Source of the DNA: Nitrospira sp. CR1.1
Lineage (GTDB): Bacteria; Nitrospirota; Nitrospiria; Nitrospirales; Nitrospiraceae
Reading direction: 5' to 3'
NCBI GenBank assembly: GCA_014055465.1
Contig: WIAF01000014.1
Coordinates: 28,415-92,414, forward strand
DNA: 64,000 bases
Of this stretch, positions 38,172 to 49,182 are shown piece by piece. The first letter of the stretch is position 1; each line of letters begins with the position of its first letter. The translations under genes and the position numbers were made by a program. Below the pieces are notes generated by a model, which saw nothing but the letters and a program-made list of their open reading frames with translations, searched no databases and was not told where the DNA came from.

Positions 38172-39404
38172 ATGAAAGTCTTGGTCATTTCAGGAGCGTA
38201 TCCGCCGATGCATGCAGGGGAGGCTACGAATGCCTACCACCTGTGCAAGCAATTGGTTGAGCGTGGAATAGATGTGCATGTGCTCACTTCAGTCGGAAAT
38301 GTTGGAACTGCTGATGATCGAATTCATGTGCATCCCATCATGGAGAGTTGGGACTGGACTGAGTTGCTTCGTGCTCGGACATTTCTCAAAAGTTGTGCGC
38401 CTGACGCGGTGTTTTTTATGTACATAGGCTTAATGTACAAGTGTCATCCGATGGTGACCTTCCTTCCCACGCTCTGCAAAAAGCTGCTTCCGAATGTGCC
38501 GTTTGTTACGCGCTATGAGAGTGCATTTGTCGGAGCTGACCCGTCGAAGACAGGAGTCGTGGCGCGAGCGTTTCGGAAATTGATGGTGCGCTGGGCCGGT
38601 GGGCGAGATGTGGCCTATAGCTCCGGAACGTTATTGCGGGACAGTGATTCAGTCATCGCATTGTGCGAACGCCACCGCGCGATGTTGATCGAGGAATGGC
38701 CGCCTGTGGCAGGGAAGGTTTCGCTGATACCTCCTCCTCCCAATCTATTTATTGCATCAAATGACGAAGGTGTAGCCAGGGAGCGTGGGCGAAAACGATT
38801 AGGCGTCGAGCCGAAGGACTTCGTCGTGACATTTTTCGGATATCTCTATCCGATTAAAGGAATCGAAACTCTCTTGCGAGCGTTTGCAACCGTTTCCGCG
38901 CAACGACCTGAAGCCAGGCTCCTGTTTATCGGAGGAAAAGTCGATTTAGATGTCGCGGGTGGGGCATCGTATTTTGATGAGATGCAAGCTCTTGCGAAGG
39001 CGTTACACATAGAGGGACGGACGACATGGACAGGGGCCTTCAAGTCTAATGAGGAGGATGCCTCGCTGTTGCTGCACGCATCTGATGTGTGCGTCTTGCC
39101 GTTCCTGGAAGGTGTGCAATTAAACAATAGCTCCTTTGCATCGATGGTTGCACATGGTTTGCCAATCATTGTGACGCGTGGTCCCCTGATGGATCAGGCG
39201 TTTGTCCATGGAGAAAATGTCCTGACGTGCGAACCGAATGATGATCAAGGCGTGGCCAGGTTGTTGGTGGAAGTGATGGATCATGCAGGTCTGCGTGACC
39301 GCCTTCGCGACGGCGCGTTGAAACTTGCCGCGGAGTGGTTTTCGTGGGATACCGCCGCGGAGAAAACTCTGGCAGCTTTGCGACCCCGGCTGTCGGGCAG
39401 GTGA
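38172..39404 (+). CDS. Glycosyltransferase family 4 protein (GT-B)
   Basis: A 410-residue retaining GT-B enzyme. The N-terminal acceptor domain opens MKVLVISGAYPPMHAGEATN. The C-terminal domain has VVTFFGYLYPIKGIETLL and a donor site with SFASMVAHGLPIIVTRGP. Donor and acceptor cannot be told. The frame opens at 38094 inside the epimerase gene, but ATG 38172 gives the normal GT-B start. It is probably translationally linked to the preceding epimerase. Confidence 0.88.
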   Translation: MKVLVISGAYPPMHAGEATNAYHLCKQLVERGIDVHVLTSVGNVGTADDRIHVHPIMESWDWTELLRARTFLKSCAPDAVFFMYIGLMYKCHPMVTFLPTLCKKLLPNVPFVTRYESAFVGADPSKTGVVARAFRKLMVRWAGGRDVAYSSGTLLRDSDSVIALCERHRAMLIEEWPPVAGKVSLIPPPPNLFIASNDEGVARERGRKRLGVEPKDFVVTFFGYLYPIKGIETLLRAFATVSAQRPEARLLFIGGKVDLDVAGGASYFDEMQALAKALHIEGRTTWTGAFKSNEEDASLLLHASDVCVLPFLEGVQLNNSSFASMVAHGLPIIVTRGPLMDQAFVHGENVLTCEPNDDQGVARLLVEVMDHAGLRDRLRDGALKLAAEWFSWDTAAEKTLAALRPRLSGR

Positions 39405-39434
39405 CGTAGGTCGTTTTCCTGGATAAGCTCGCCC

Positions 39435-40364
39435 ATGCCTCGCGTATCAGTCGTAATTCCGACATTCAATTGTGAGCGCTTCATCGGTCGGACGGTCGAC
39501 TCGGCACTAAGGCAGACCTATCGGGATTTTGAGGTTATTGTGGTCGATGACGGATCGACCGATGGCACCCCCGCAGTACTTGCACGGTATGGTGAAGCCC
39601 TTCATTGTATAAAGCAGGAAAATCAGGGCGCCTCTGCAGCACGAAACACAGCTCTCACCAATGCAACGGGTGAATTTATTGCGTATCTCGACGCCGATGA
39701 TTTATGGGATCCTCAAAAACTGGCTCGTCAAGTTGCGTATCTCGACGCAAATCCCGCCTGCGGCTTTGTTCACACTGAAGTGGCAGTGATCGATGAGCAG
39801 GATATGGTGCTCCATGCCCGCTTTAATCAGGAAACGAGAAGGAGGGTTCCGCAAGGAAGATGCCTCAAGGACATACTGCAGCGCTCCCATATCCAAACCT
39901 TGACGGTTCTCGAGCGGCGAAGTGCATTTGAACGCGCGGGAATGTTTGATCTGCGGTTACCGGTCGCCCAAGATTATTTGCATTGGATTCAGGTTGTTCT
40001 GCAAGGATATGAGGTTGGGTATGTGCCTGATCCATTAGGCCAATATCGGTGGAGGGCAGGTAGCCTTATGTCCAGTCAGCGCCGATTGCTCGGTGACTTT
40101 ACAAAGATTTATGAGATCCTCCTGAATGAGTACGGGCTAGAGGGCGCCCATGGAGTCGAGATACAACGGCTGGTCGCCACGCAATTATATGCGAATCAGC
40201 GACAGCTGGCATATTTAGAGCGGCTGGAATGTTCAGGCGCAGTAGCTCGACAACGCCTTCGACATCTGGTGCGACAATGGCCTTTCCGTCTTGAACTGTA
40301 CATGGATTTGGCCAAGTCCTATCTCGGACATCGCAAATTACAAACTCCGGTGAATCCATCCTGA
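39435..40364 (+). CDS. Glycosyltransferase family 2 protein
   Basis: A 309-residue GT-A enzyme beginning MPRVSVVIPTFNCERFIGRT with VDDGSTDGTPAVLA, the metal-binding YLDADDLWDPQKLARQV and a C-terminal helical part. No membrane segments. It would add a single sugar to the lipid-linked repeat unit on the cytoplasmic side. It lies 30 bases after the preceding GT4 gene. Confidence 0.92.
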   Translation: MPRVSVVIPTFNCERFIGRTVDSALRQTYRDFEVIVVDDGSTDGTPAVLARYGEALHCIKQENQGASAARNTALTNATGEFIAYLDADDLWDPQKLARQVAYLDANPACGFVHTEVAVIDEQDMVLHARFNQETRRRVPQGRCLKDILQRSHIQTLTVLERRSAFERAGMFDLRLPVAQDYLHWIQVVLQGYEVGYVPDPLGQYRWRAGSLMSSQRRLLGDFTKIYEILLNEYGLEGAHGVEIQRLVATQLYANQRQLAYLERLECSGAVARQRLRHLVRQWPFRLELYMDLAKSYLGHRKLQTPVNPS

Positions 40365-40415
40365 TGTCGCCGCCGTTGGGTGAAAGCAGCCACAGGGTTA
40401 AACGCCTCTGATGAT

Positions 40416-41579
40416 ATGAATATTTTGTTGGTTACTCCCTGGCGCCCCTCCTTAACCGGCGGGATTAGTACCGTAGTGGCTCGCCTTACTGAGGAATTCA
40501 AAAAAAAAGGGCACAGTGTAACTATTTTTGTCGCGGACCGCGAGAATCGCCTTTGCCAAATTGAGACACTGAAGGATACACCAGTATACGGCATGTATTT
40601 GCGTTCTCCGGTGTCGTCCAACCATCCGGTTCGGGCGGCCATCATGTATTACTTGTGGTTTCCACTGACAGTGATACAACTAGTGTGGTTAGCGCGTAGG
40701 GCCCGATTAGATGCTATTGTGATTCAGTATCCCCTGCCTGCGATGTATTATTTTGGGATAGTGAAGCGAATATGCGGGGGAATTTTGCTTGTGACCTATC
40801 AGGGGAACGATGCGCATGACCTCTCCTTGTGGAATTCGCGAGAACAACGATTGGTCCGGTCTTTGCTCGAGAAAGCGGATATAGTGCTGGGTGTTTCGCA
40901 AACCTTGTTGTCCAAGGTCGAATCGGTGTTCAAAGGTATTCAGTTGAAGCGAAGACAGTTGCTGCCAAATGGCGCACCCTTGGATGTCATTGAGGCAGTC
41001 GAAGGTGGATCGGTAGACCCTTCCCTTCCAACGAATTATCTGTTGACTGCCGGACATCTGATTCACAGAAAAGGAATTGATGTTGTCATCGCTTCATTGC
41101 GGGAAGCCAAGCAACGGGGTATGTGCCTCCATCTGGTCGTGGCTGGCGATGGGCCTGAGCGCGAGAACCTGATTCGTCAATCAGATGAGCTTGGCGTGGC
41201 TGACCAAGTCACATTTCTGGGCAATCAAACTCATGAACAGGTTCTCCGACTCATGAAATCATGTCTGGCATTTGTATTGGCCTCGCGCGCGGAAGGAATG
41301 CCGTTGGTCATCGCCGAAGCCATGGCCTGTGGAAAAGCCGTTATCGCGAGCAATGTTGATGGTGTGCCTGAAATCGTGCAGGACGGCATAACCGGTATTC
41401 TGGTACCCCCAGATAATCCTGAGGCGCTGGCATCCGGTCTGACTCGGTTGTGCATGGATTCCGTTCTTCGAGAGATGCTAGCCAGGCGGGGAAAAGAATG
41501 GGCATGCCGTGAGTACAACTGGGAGTGTATTGCCACGCGATACCTTGGTTGTATGAATGAATGCCGGAGCGTCTCATAG
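40416..41579 (+). CDS. Glycosyltransferase family 4 protein
   Basis: A 387-residue GT-B enzyme: MNILLVTPWRPSLTGGISTV at the N-terminus, LTAGHLIHRKGIDVVIASL in the linker region and the E-x7-E motif region RAEGMPLVIAEAMACGKAVI with DGVPEIVQDGITGILVPP. A hydrophobic stretch (about residues 76-100) may touch the membrane. ATG 40416 is favoured over the in-frame GTG 40380. Specific sugar unknown. Confidence 0.92.
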   Translation: MNILLVTPWRPSLTGGISTVVARLTEEFKKKGHSVTIFVADRENRLCQIETLKDTPVYGMYLRSPVSSNHPVRAAIMYYLWFPLTVIQLVWLARRARLDAIVIQYPLPAMYYFGIVKRICGGILLVTYQGNDAHDLSLWNSREQRLVRSLLEKADIVLGVSQTLLSKVESVFKGIQLKRRQLLPNGAPLDVIEAVEGGSVDPSLPTNYLLTAGHLIHRKGIDVVIASLREAKQRGMCLHLVVAGDGPERENLIRQSDELGVADQVTFLGNQTHEQVLRLMKSCLAFVLASRAEGMPLVIAEAMACGKAVIASNVDGVPEIVQDGITGILVPPDNPEALASGLTRLCMDSVLREMLARRGKEWACREYNWECIATRYLGCMNECRSVS

Positions 41580-41701
41580 CCTAGCTTCGAATTTCTATAT
41601 CCTGGGAATAGAGCCTTTTCCCTTCTGCGGGGCGCTGCGAGACGATTCGGGTGCTAGACTAATTGTGAGTGGGGTCTTTCCTTCTACCGGCGGGAGCGGG
41701 C

Positions 41702-43546
41702 ATGAACATTCTTGGGATTTCGGCGTTCTATCACGATAGTGCCGCGTGTTTGGTGCGTGACGGAGAAATCATTGCAGCGGCCCAGGAAGAGCGTTTTACC
41801 AGAAAGAAACACGATCCTGGATTTCCCCATAAAGCGGTTGAGTACTGTCTTCGGGAAGGGAATATTGGACTGAAGAATGTTCGCCACCTCGTTTTTTATG
41901 ACAAGCCGTTGGTGAAATTTGAGCGTCTGTTAGAAACCTATCTGGCCTTTGCACCTCGCGGAGTGCAATCTTTTGTGGCTGCCATGCCGGTGTGGTTGAA
42001 AGAAAAGCTGCTTCTGAAAAGTCTGCTCCAAAAGGAATTCCTGGTTCATGATCCTGAAATGACCAGCGCGTCACTGCCGCAGATCCTATTCTCCGAGCAT
42101 CATGAGTCGCACGCCGCCTCGGCCTTTTTCCCATCTCCTTATGAAAAAGCCGTCGTGTTGTGTATGGACGGGGTGGGAGAATGGGCTACCACTTCGGCCT
42201 GGTTTGGGCAGGGCAATTCACTGACGCCGCTCTGGGAAATTCCATTCCCGCATTCCATCGGGCTCCTGTATTCCGCCTTCACCTACTACACGGGCTTCAA
42301 GGTGAACTCGGGGGAATACAAGGTCATGGGCCTTGCTCCCTATGGTGAGCCGAAATACGTGAAGGCTATTTACGAGCATTTGTTGGATCTGAAGCCAGAC
42401 GGGACGTTCCGCTTGAATATGGACTATTTTAATTATTGTACCGGTCTCACCATGACCGGCAATAACTTCGATAAAGTCTTTGGTGGACCGCCACGCAAGC
42501 CGGAATCGAAGCTGACCCAGCGCGAGATGGATTTGGCGCGCTCGGTCCAGGAAGTCACGGAAGAGGTGATGCTGCGCCTCTCGCGTACTCTGCATCGCGA
42601 GACCGGCGTGGACTATATGTGCATGGCGGGTGGAGTCGCACTGAACTGTGTGGGGAATGGACGTATTCTTCGAGAAGGCCCGTTCAAGGGACTCTGGATA
42701 CAACCGGCGGCAGGTGATGCCGGCGGTGCGCTGGGCGCCGCATTGACGACGTGGCATCAGTATGAACAACAACCCCGAAAAGTGGTTCCGGGAAAAGACA
42801 GCATCAAAGGATCGTATCTAGGGCCCTCGCATACCAATGAAGAAATCGAAGCTTATTTGAAAAAAGTTGAAGCCCCTTATGTCAGGCTCGATGAAGATCA
42901 TTTGTATGCCCGAGTGGCCGAGGAGCTTGCCGCAGGAAAGGTTGTCGGCTGGCTGCAAGGACGGATGGAATTCGGTCCTCGTGCCCTGGGGGGACGCAGC
43001 ATTCTGGGAGATGCCCGCAATAGGGACATGCAGTCGGTGATGAATCTCAAGATTAAATATCGCGAATCGTTTCGTCCATTTGCGCCGTCAGTGTTGCGTG
43101 AACGCGTATCCGACTATTTCGTTCTAAACGCGGACAGTCCGTACATGTTGCTGGTGGCTCCCGTCGCCGAGAAGCGACGCCTCCCGATCAGTTCAGCGCA
43201 AGATGGGTTATGGGGAATTGAGTTGTTGAATATTCCACGATCTGACATCCCTGCCGTCACTCACCTCGACTACTCAGCCAGGGTTCAAACCGTACATCAA
43301 GACACAAACCCCCGCTACTACGCGTTACTGAAGGCCTTTGAAGCAAAGACTGGCCACGGAGTGCTGGTCAATACATCTTTTAATGTGCGAGGTGAGCCGA
43401 TTGTCAGCACACCTGCGGATGCCTACCGCTGCTTCATGCGGACGGAAATGGATGTGCTTGTGCTGGAGAATTGCGTCTTGATGAAAGCGGAGCAAAAGCC
43501 GCTGGAGGGTGATTCTGATTGGAAGAAAGAGTTTGAACTCGATTAA
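41702..43546 (+). CDS. O-carbamoyltransferase (NodU/CmcH/SxtI family)
   Basis: A 614-residue enzyme that transfers a carbamoyl group from carbamoyl phosphate to a hydroxyl, through a carbamoyl-adenylate. The N-terminal Kae1-like domain shows [16 protein letters not shown], the metal site [25 protein letters not shown] and [13 protein letters not shown]. The C-terminal carbamoyl domain has [16 protein letters not shown] and [19 protein letters not shown] 41702 follows GGGAGCGGG. In an EPS locus it probably O-carbamoylates a sugar. Its usual companions, SxtJ- and DUF5989-type proteins, are encoded 8 kb further on. Confidence 0.95.
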   Translation: MNILGISAFYHDSAACLVRDGEIIAAAQEERFTRKKHDPGFPHKAVEYCLREGNIGLKNVRHLVFYDKPLVKFERLLETYLAFAPRGVQSFVAAMPVWLKEKLLLKSLLQKEFLVHDPEMTSASLPQILFSEHHESHAASAFFPSPYEKAVVLCMDGVGEWATTSAWFGQGNSLTPLWEIPFPHSIGLLYSAFTYYTGFKVNSGEYKVMGLAPYGEPKYVKAIYEHLLDLKPDGTFRLNMDYFNYCTGLTMTGNNFDKVFGGPPRKPESKLTQREMDLARSVQEVTEEVMLRLSRTLHRETGVDYMCMAGGVALNCVGNGRILREGPFKGLWIQPAAGDAGGALGAALTTWHQYEQQPRKVVPGKDSIKGSYLGPSHTNEEIEAYLKKVEAPYVRLDEDHLYARVAEELAAGKVVGWLQGRMEFGPRALGGRSILGDARNRDMQSVMNLKIKYRESFRPFAPSVLRERVSDYFVLNADSPYMLLVAPVAEKRRLPISSAQDGLWGIELLNIPRSDIPAVTHLDYSARVQTVHQDTNPRYYALLKAFEAKTGHGVLVNTSFNVRGEPIVSTPADAYRCFMRTEMDVLVLENCVLMKAEQKPLEGDSDWKKEFELD

Positions 43547-43581
43547 GAATAGTCTATGGAACACGAAGGAGGGAACGATTC

Positions 43582-44592
43582 ATGAGAATTTTGATTACGG
43601 GTGGCGCGGGGTTTCTTGGTAGTCATCTGTCTGAGCTTCTGGTCGGACAAGGCCACGATGTCATTGCACTTGATAATTTGATCACGGGGCGCGCCGAGAA
43701 CATTGCGCACTTGATTGGAAACCCAAAATTCAGTTTTGTGAAATACAATGTCTGCGACTATCTGCATGTGGATGGGCAGCTAGATGCCGTCATGCACTTC
43801 GCATCTCCTGCCAGTCCGCAAGATTACCTCGAAATGCCAATCGCGACCTTGAAAGTGGGTGCGCTTGGGACGCATAAGGCATTAGGGTTGGCCAAAGCCA
43901 AGGGCGCTCGTTTCCTGTTGGCCAGCACCTCCGAGGTGTACGGTGATCCGTTGCTGAATCCCCAGCCTGAAACGTACTGGGGAAATGTGAATCCCATAGG
44001 TGCGCGGGGCGTATATGACGAAGCCAAGCGATTTGCTGAGGCGATGACCATGGCGTATCACCGCTATCATGGGGTCGACACTCGAATCGTTCGGATATTT
44101 AATACCTATGGGCCAAGAATGCGCCCCAAGGACGGTCGTGTCGTGTCAAACTTTATCGTGCAGGCACTTCAGGGAAAACCATTGACCGTGTTTGGTGACG
44201 GTTCTCAGACCCGCAGCTTTTGCTATGTCGATGATTTAGTTCGTGGTATCGTGGCATTGTTGATGGTGAAATCAGACAAGTCCCATGCAGAGCGCACCGA
44301 TCGCACGAAATTTCTCACTCAAAAGCCGGACGCCGCATTTGACAGTATTCACGATCCTGTGAATATCGGTAATCCGCGAGAACTCACGGTTCGTGGAATT
44401 GCGGAGATTATCCTGAAATTGACCGGTTCAAAAAGCGTCATTGAAGAGCGGCCCCTTCCCGCCGACGACCCTAAGGTTCGGCGCCCAGACATCACCCGAG
44501 CCAAGAGTCTCCTGGGCTGGGAGCCTAAGGTGGAACTTGAGGATGGTATCAGAAAAGCCACGGAGTATTTTCGTCAGGTTGTTGTGAAATGA
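43582..44592 (+). CDS. UDP-glucuronate decarboxylase-like SDR
   Basis: A 336-residue extended SDR that very probably converts UDP-glucuronate to UDP-xylose. It has [44 protein letters not shown], the catalytic [25 protein letters not shown] and [16 protein letters not shown], all classic for this group. A strong ribosome binding site (GAAGGAGGG) precedes the ATG. One oddity is a lysine/threonine-rich insertion of about 25 residues ([15 protein letters not shown]) before the C-terminal substrate region. It supplies a pentose donor for the polymer. Confidence 0.92.
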   Translation: MRILITGGAGFLGSHLSELLVGQGHDVIALDNLITGRAENIAHLIGNPKFSFVKYNVCDYLHVDGQLDAVMHFASPASPQDYLEMPIATLKVGALGTHKALGLAKAKGARFLLASTSEVYGDPLLNPQPETYWGNVNPIGARGVYDEAKRFAEAMTMAYHRYHGVDTRIVRIFNTYGPRMRPKDGRVVSNFIVQALQGKPLTVFGDGSQTRSFCYVDDLVRGIVALLMVKSDKSHAERTDRTKFLTQKPDAAFDSIHDPVNIGNPRELTVRGIAEIILKLTGSKSVIEERPLPADDPKVRRPDITRAKSLLGWEPKVELEDGIRKATEYFRQVVVK

Positions 44593-44644
44593 TTCGCGTG
44601 TCGCAAGCAATCTGTGACGGGCGATAAGGAGCCAAAAAACTTCG

Positions 44645-46531
44645 ATGTGTGGAATCGCAGTTGCCATGGGGATCAATGGACGGCCGGTGGAGCGAGCGGC
44701 TGTGGAACGGATGGCCAAGAGCTTGCTTCATCGAGGTCCCGACGATGGCGGTATCTATATGGATGGTGCCGTTGGAATGGGGTTTCGTCGGCTCTCAATT
44801 CTTGATTTGTCCGAAGCCGGTCATCAACCAATGATCAGTCAGGATGGTCAGTACGTTCTGGTCTTCAACGGCGAAATCTTCAATTATGTCGAACTCCGCG
44901 AGGAACTTCGCCAATTGGGTTATCAGTTTCGGTCGAGCGGAGATAGCGAAGTCCTGCTTGCTGCGTATCGAGAGTGGGGCCGGGAGTGCCTACCGAAACT
45001 GAACGGCATGTGGGCGTTTGTGATTTATGATCGCCGGCATCGACGACTTTTCGGGTCACGTGATCGATTTGGGGTCAAACCGCTCTACTGCAACCGTGAT
45101 AACACGGTGATACAATTTGCCTCAGAGATTAAGGCGCTGCGTGCTTCCGGGTACTATCGGCCAGGGATCAACTGGCGAACTGCTTCCAGGTTCCTGTTAG
45201 AAGGACGTCTCGACAGCGGGAATGAGACGTTCTACGAGGGAATTGAGCAGATTCCGCCGGGCAGTGGATTTGAGGTCGGGCTCGACGGGACATGGCACCA
45301 ATGGGGGTTCTGGTCACTTGATGCCTTGCCACAATCCGTCACTGCGAGTCCAGCCGAGACCTTTGCGGACCTTTTCGAGGATTCAGTCCGTATCCGTATG
45401 CGAAGTGACGTGCCGGTGGGAGTGTGTCTTTCCGGCGGCCTCGATTCGACGGCCATCATCTGCGCCGCCGCGCGCCACCGTGATGAAAGTGCCGGAACGC
45501 AACCGGCGTCTCTCCAGGCCTTTTGTTATATGGCCAAAGAGTTTGATGAGTCGAAGTATATTGCGGATACCCTGGTTCAAACGCATGCCCAACTCAGGCA
45601 GCTGGAAACCAGCCCTGCTGAACTGTGGAATGATCTGCGCAAAGTTCTCTGGTTTCAGGATGAGCCTGTGCATACCATGACGGCTGTGGTCGGCTATCAA
45701 CTCATGCGTCTCGCAGCCTCACATGGAATTCGTGTTGTTTTGAATGGGCAGGGGGCGGACGAAACAATCGGGGGATATTCAAGCTATTTTCAGGATTATT
45801 GGGTGTCTCTTCTTCAGCAAGGACGTGTGGGTGCTGCGTGGCAGGCTGTGACAGCCTATACCGAGGCGCATGGAGGAAACTCGCGCACGCGTATGACTGC
45901 AGCGGTAAGCCGTTGCCTTTCCTGGGAAATGTACAGGATCGGCAGATACCGCACATGGGCCCAGACCAGGAGGCAGACGCGTATACGTCAGAATCCATGG
46001 TTTTCGAGAGATTTAACCAAGCATTTTATCAGCGAAGATCTCCCCCCAGGTTCGGCAGCATTGTCGGCATCATTGAAACAATCGGTTGTATCGGCTCCGT
46101 TGCCCCTCTATCTGCGGATCGAAGACCGCAATTCCATGGCTCATTCTGTGGAGGCGCGACTTCCGTTCTTGGACTATCGCCTCGTGTCATTTGTGTGCGG
46201 CCTGCCGGACGATTGGAAGGTGCGAGGTCCATGGAACAAGTATGTGCTCCGAGAAGGAATGAGAGGGCGTATCCCCGAGTCCGTGCGGAGCAGAGTAGAC
46301 AAAATGGGGTTTCCTACCGCGAGTAAGAAGTGGTTTGCGCATGATTTGTACGAGCCGCTTCGTGAAACTCTAGCCAGCCGGACCCTGCGGGAGCGAGGCA
46401 TTTATAACACGAATGCGCTTTTAGCCGACCTGGATCGGCACCGTCGAGGAGAGGCAGATTTTTCAAACAGACTCTTCCATGTCGCCGAATTCGAAATATT
46501 GTCAGATTTAGCGGGGCAGGCGCAGGCCTAA
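44645..46531 (+). CDS. Asparagine synthase (glutamine-hydrolysing) family amidotransferase
   Basis: A 628-residue class II amidotransferase. Cys2 of MCGIAVAMG is the glutaminase nucleophile, with LLHRGPDDGG, RRLSILDLSEAGHQPM and VFNGEIFNY. The C-terminal synthetase domain has the PPi-loop SGGLDSTAI and ADETIGGYSS and ends in a normal helical domain. Proteins like this recur in XrtA-type EPS loci and probably amidate a uronic acid or related carboxylate rather than make free asparagine; the substrate is inferred from context. Confidence 0.93.
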   Translation: MCGIAVAMGINGRPVERAAVERMAKSLLHRGPDDGGIYMDGAVGMGFRRLSILDLSEAGHQPMISQDGQYVLVFNGEIFNYVELREELRQLGYQFRSSGDSEVLLAAYREWGRECLPKLNGMWAFVIYDRRHRRLFGSRDRFGVKPLYCNRDNTVIQFASEIKALRASGYYRPGINWRTASRFLLEGRLDSGNETFYEGIEQIPPGSGFEVGLDGTWHQWGFWSLDALPQSVTASPAETFADLFEDSVRIRMRSDVPVGVCLSGGLDSTAIICAAARHRDESAGTQPASLQAFCYMAKEFDESKYIADTLVQTHAQLRQLETSPAELWNDLRKVLWFQDEPVHTMTAVVGYQLMRLAASHGIRVVLNGQGADETIGGYSSYFQDYWVSLLQQGRVGAAWQAVTAYTEAHGGNSRTRMTAAVSRCLSWEMYRIGRYRTWAQTRRQTRIRQNPWFSRDLTKHFISEDLPPGSAALSASLKQSVVSAPLPLYLRIEDRNSMAHSVEARLPFLDYRLVSFVCGLPDDWKVRGPWNKYVLREGMRGRIPESVRSRVDKMGFPTASKKWFAHDLYEPLRETLASRTLRERGIYNTNALLADLDRHRRGEADFSNRLFHVAEFEILSDLAGQAQA

Positions 46532-46718
46532 CGTTCCGGGATTCGTTTGGATTCAGAAGATTGTCGGAATCCGATGGAGCACGCAATCGCTGTGTCGAAT
46601 GGAACGCGCATGGAAAGTCGTGCGCTTCTCTCAAGGAAAAGCACGTTTCTGATTTCAGCGTTCAACCGGTCTGTGACCAGATTCAGTCGGACCAGCTTGT
46701 CTAGCCACTCGTGAGTAC

Positions 46719-48125
46719 ATGTGGTCTTCCCATGAAGCAAGCGATGAGACAGTGAAACGAGTCTTGATGGTCGCGTATTACTTTCCGCCGGTGGCGGCGA
46801 GCGGCGCGATGCGCCCGCTTGGGTTTTGTCGCAATCTGGCGGCATATGGCTGGCGGCCCCAGGTGCTCACTACCACTCCGGAATGTGTCTATCCTTCGCA
46901 CCAGGTTGATCCGAAACTTGGTGGGCGTGTCCCTGCAAGCGTCGAAGTTGTTCGCGTACCATACGTGGATCAGCTTCAGCGGGTCTTGCAGTACCGAGAC
47001 AGGCTCAGGGGAATTGTACGAAGAGCGGCTTCTCATGAACCACAAAGGAACGCCGAGGCTGGGTTTGTTCCAGCTGAATCCAACGCAGTCCGGTCGACAC
47101 TAAAAGACTTTCTTCTAGATTGGGCATTCGCATTTCCAGACCGCCAATGTGGCTGGCTCCCAAGGGCAATTCGAAAAATGCAGGCTCTCGCAGGCAAGGA
47201 TATTCCGGACGTGATTTTCGCGACCGGTGGGCCTTGGACAAGTTTCTTGATCGGTAGTGCGCTCGCCAACATCTTCAATCGTCCGCTGGTGCTCGATTAC
47301 CGGGATCCTTGGAACTGTAATCCCTATTATTCCTTCAGTTCGGATATGTTGACCAGGAAATCACGAGCAACTGAAGCGCAAGTCTGTCAGACTGCGAGTC
47401 ATGTCATCGCCAATACCGAGGAGCTTCGTGATCGGCTTCTTGAAGAATTCGGCAGCCTCAGAGGCCGCTGCACCTGGATCCCGAATGGGTTTGACCGGGA
47501 GACATTAACTCCCGGACAGCTACCTCCTGGACCATCGGAGAGTTGCCCGACCTCTTCAGGATATGAGTTGTGCCATTTCGGAACAGTCTATGGAAAAAGA
47601 ACTCCGCGGGTCTTGTTGCAGGCGGTGTGGGAGCTGTTTCAGGATGGTCAGTTAAAGCCAGAAACAATCCGGTTGCGTTTTGTCGGGGGCTGGGACACTG
47701 CAGACCAGGAGTGTGAGCGTTATGCAATAAATCTTGAGAAACATGGTTTCCTCCGGCGTGAGCCTCCAGTTTCCCACAGCGTGTGTCTCAGAGAAATGCA
47801 GCGATCAAGCGTACTGCTCGTGCTTCAACCAGATTCTCCTTTGCAGGTCCCCGCCAAAATTTACGAATACATTGCGACAGGTCGGCCTCTTCTGCTGATC
47901 GGAGGGGAAGGCGCAACGGCCAATTTGGTAGCCCGGCATGGATTAGGCGTAAGCAGTCCGAATCAAGTTGCGCGGGTCAAGGCGTTGTTGAAAGAGGTGG
48001 CGGCGGGAACGCAAAGGCTCGTTCCACCTGATGCCGCGCGTGTGAATCGGTTTGAATATCAATCCTTGACCGGTGAATTGGCGGCTATCCTTGATACCGT
48101 TGATCATGCGAGACCGTCACCTTGA
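46719..48125 (+). CDS. Glycosyltransferase (GT-B, family 4-like)
   Basis: A 468-residue GT-B protein beginning, after a short leader, with KRVLMVAYYFPPVAASGAMR, then IFATGGPWTSFLIG, LDYRDPWNCNPYYSF and IANTEELRDRLLEEFG. The C-terminal donor half has LLVLQPDSPLQVPAKIYEYI. This is the subgroup often seen in exosortase-associated clusters. The start is uncertain: ATG 46719 or GTG 46752 (which gives the typical N-terminus); neither has a clear ribosome binding site. The 187 bases upstream hold nothing recognisable. Confidence 0.87.
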   Translation: MWSSHEASDETVKRVLMVAYYFPPVAASGAMRPLGFCRNLAAYGWRPQVLTTTPECVYPSHQVDPKLGGRVPASVEVVRVPYVDQLQRVLQYRDRLRGIVRRAASHEPQRNAEAGFVPAESNAVRSTLKDFLLDWAFAFPDRQCGWLPRAIRKMQALAGKDIPDVIFATGGPWTSFLIGSALANIFNRPLVLDYRDPWNCNPYYSFSSDMLTRKSRATEAQVCQTASHVIANTEELRDRLLEEFGSLRGRCTWIPNGFDRETLTPGQLPPGPSESCPTSSGYELCHFGTVYGKRTPRVLLQAVWELFQDGQLKPETIRLRFVGGWDTADQECERYAINLEKHGFLRREPPVSHSVCLREMQRSSVLLVLQPDSPLQVPAKIYEYIATGRPLLLIGGEGATANLVARHGLGVSSPNQVARVKALLKEVAAGTQRLVPPDAARVNRFEYQSLTGELAAILDTVDHARPSP

Positions 48126-48135
48126 TCGGCTTATC

Positions 48136-49182
48136 ATGAGTACATTGGTATCTTCAGTTCTTGGGCGAACCGACACAGATGTTTTGGCGTGGGATGGCTA
48201 CGTGCTGAGTTCGCCCACCACGTCCGGGTACCATCTGTCAGGCTGGCGGCGTGTCATAGAAGAAGCCTTTGGCCACCGTACATATTATCTGAGCGCCCAG
48301 GAAGAAAATGGAACTGTGCAGGGCATTGTGCCCTTAGTGCTTTTGGCAAGCCGAGGATTTGGCCGGTTTTTGGTCTCTCTGCCCTTCGTGAACTATGGCG
48401 GCCTTGTCGCGACCTCTCCCGATGCGTATCGCTTGCTCGAACGCAGTGCAATTGAACGGGCGAGAGAGCTGGACGCCGCTCATATCGAGCTTCGACACGA
48501 ATGGCCGATAGAGACCTGTTGGGTTTCGACCGAACGGAAGGTCTCGATGAGGCTTACGTTGCCGGGCTCCTACGAGGCGCTGATGAAAGGGTTCCCCTCC
48601 AAATTGCGTAGCCAGGTTCGCCGAGCTCAGAAGGAAGGGATGACGGCGCGCGTAGGCGGTAGAGAGTGCCTGGACGAGTTTTATGCGGTGTTCTCACGCT
48701 GTATGCGTGATTTGGGAACGCCGGTTTACGCCAAGGGGTTTTTCGCGAAGATTCTTGAGGTGTTCCCGAAGGAAGCGCGCATCTGTATCGTCTCTCACGA
48801 AGATGTGCCGGTCGCCGCTGGATTTCTCTACGGATTCCGTTCTTCCTTGGAAATTCCCTGGGCAGCGTCGGACAAGCGCTTTAACAAGCTCGCTCCCAAT
48901 ATGATGTTGTATGGCGCAGTGTTGGAATATGCGTGCCAACAAGGGTTTCACGTATTCGATTTTGGCCGATCGAGTCCCGATAGCGGAACCTATCGATTCA
49001 AAGAGCAATGGGGGGCTCATCCGCATCAACTCTATTGGTATTATTGGATGGGACATGGTCGCCAGGTGCCTCAGCTGAATCCGCAGAATCCTAAATATGC
49101 GCTGGCGATTCGCGTGTGGCAGAGGTTACCGCTGACGATCGCAAATCTGCTGGGACCTCACATTGTGAAACATCTTCCATGA
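48136..49182 (+). CDS. FemAB-like GNAT protein, XrtA system-associated type
   Basis: A 348-residue FemAB-fold protein with two GNAT-like halves: SGWRRVIEEAFGH near the N-terminus, LPFVNYGGLVA, KLRSQVRRAQKEG and the C-terminal FDFGRSSPDSGTYRFKEQWG. This pattern is typical of the TIGR03019 family linked to exosortase A. These probably transfer an aminoacyl or acyl group onto an amino sugar. The frame runs back to 48073 inside the previous gene, but ATG 48136 fits the family. It overlaps the next gene by four bases. Confidence 0.9.
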   Translation: MSTLVSSVLGRTDTDVLAWDGYVLSSPTTSGYHLSGWRRVIEEAFGHRTYYLSAQEENGTVQGIVPLVLLASRGFGRFLVSLPFVNYGGLVATSPDAYRLLERSAIERARELDAAHIELRHEWPIETCWVSTERKVSMRLTLPGSYEALMKGFPSKLRSQVRRAQKEGMTARVGGRECLDEFYAVFSRCMRDLGTPVYAKGFFAKILEVFPKEARICIVSHEDVPVAAGFLYGFRSSLEIPWAASDKRFNKLAPNMMLYGAVLEYACQQGFHVFDFGRSSPDSGTYRFKEQWGAHPHQLYWYYWMGHGRQVPQLNPQNPKYALAIRVWQRLPLTIANLLGPHIVKHLP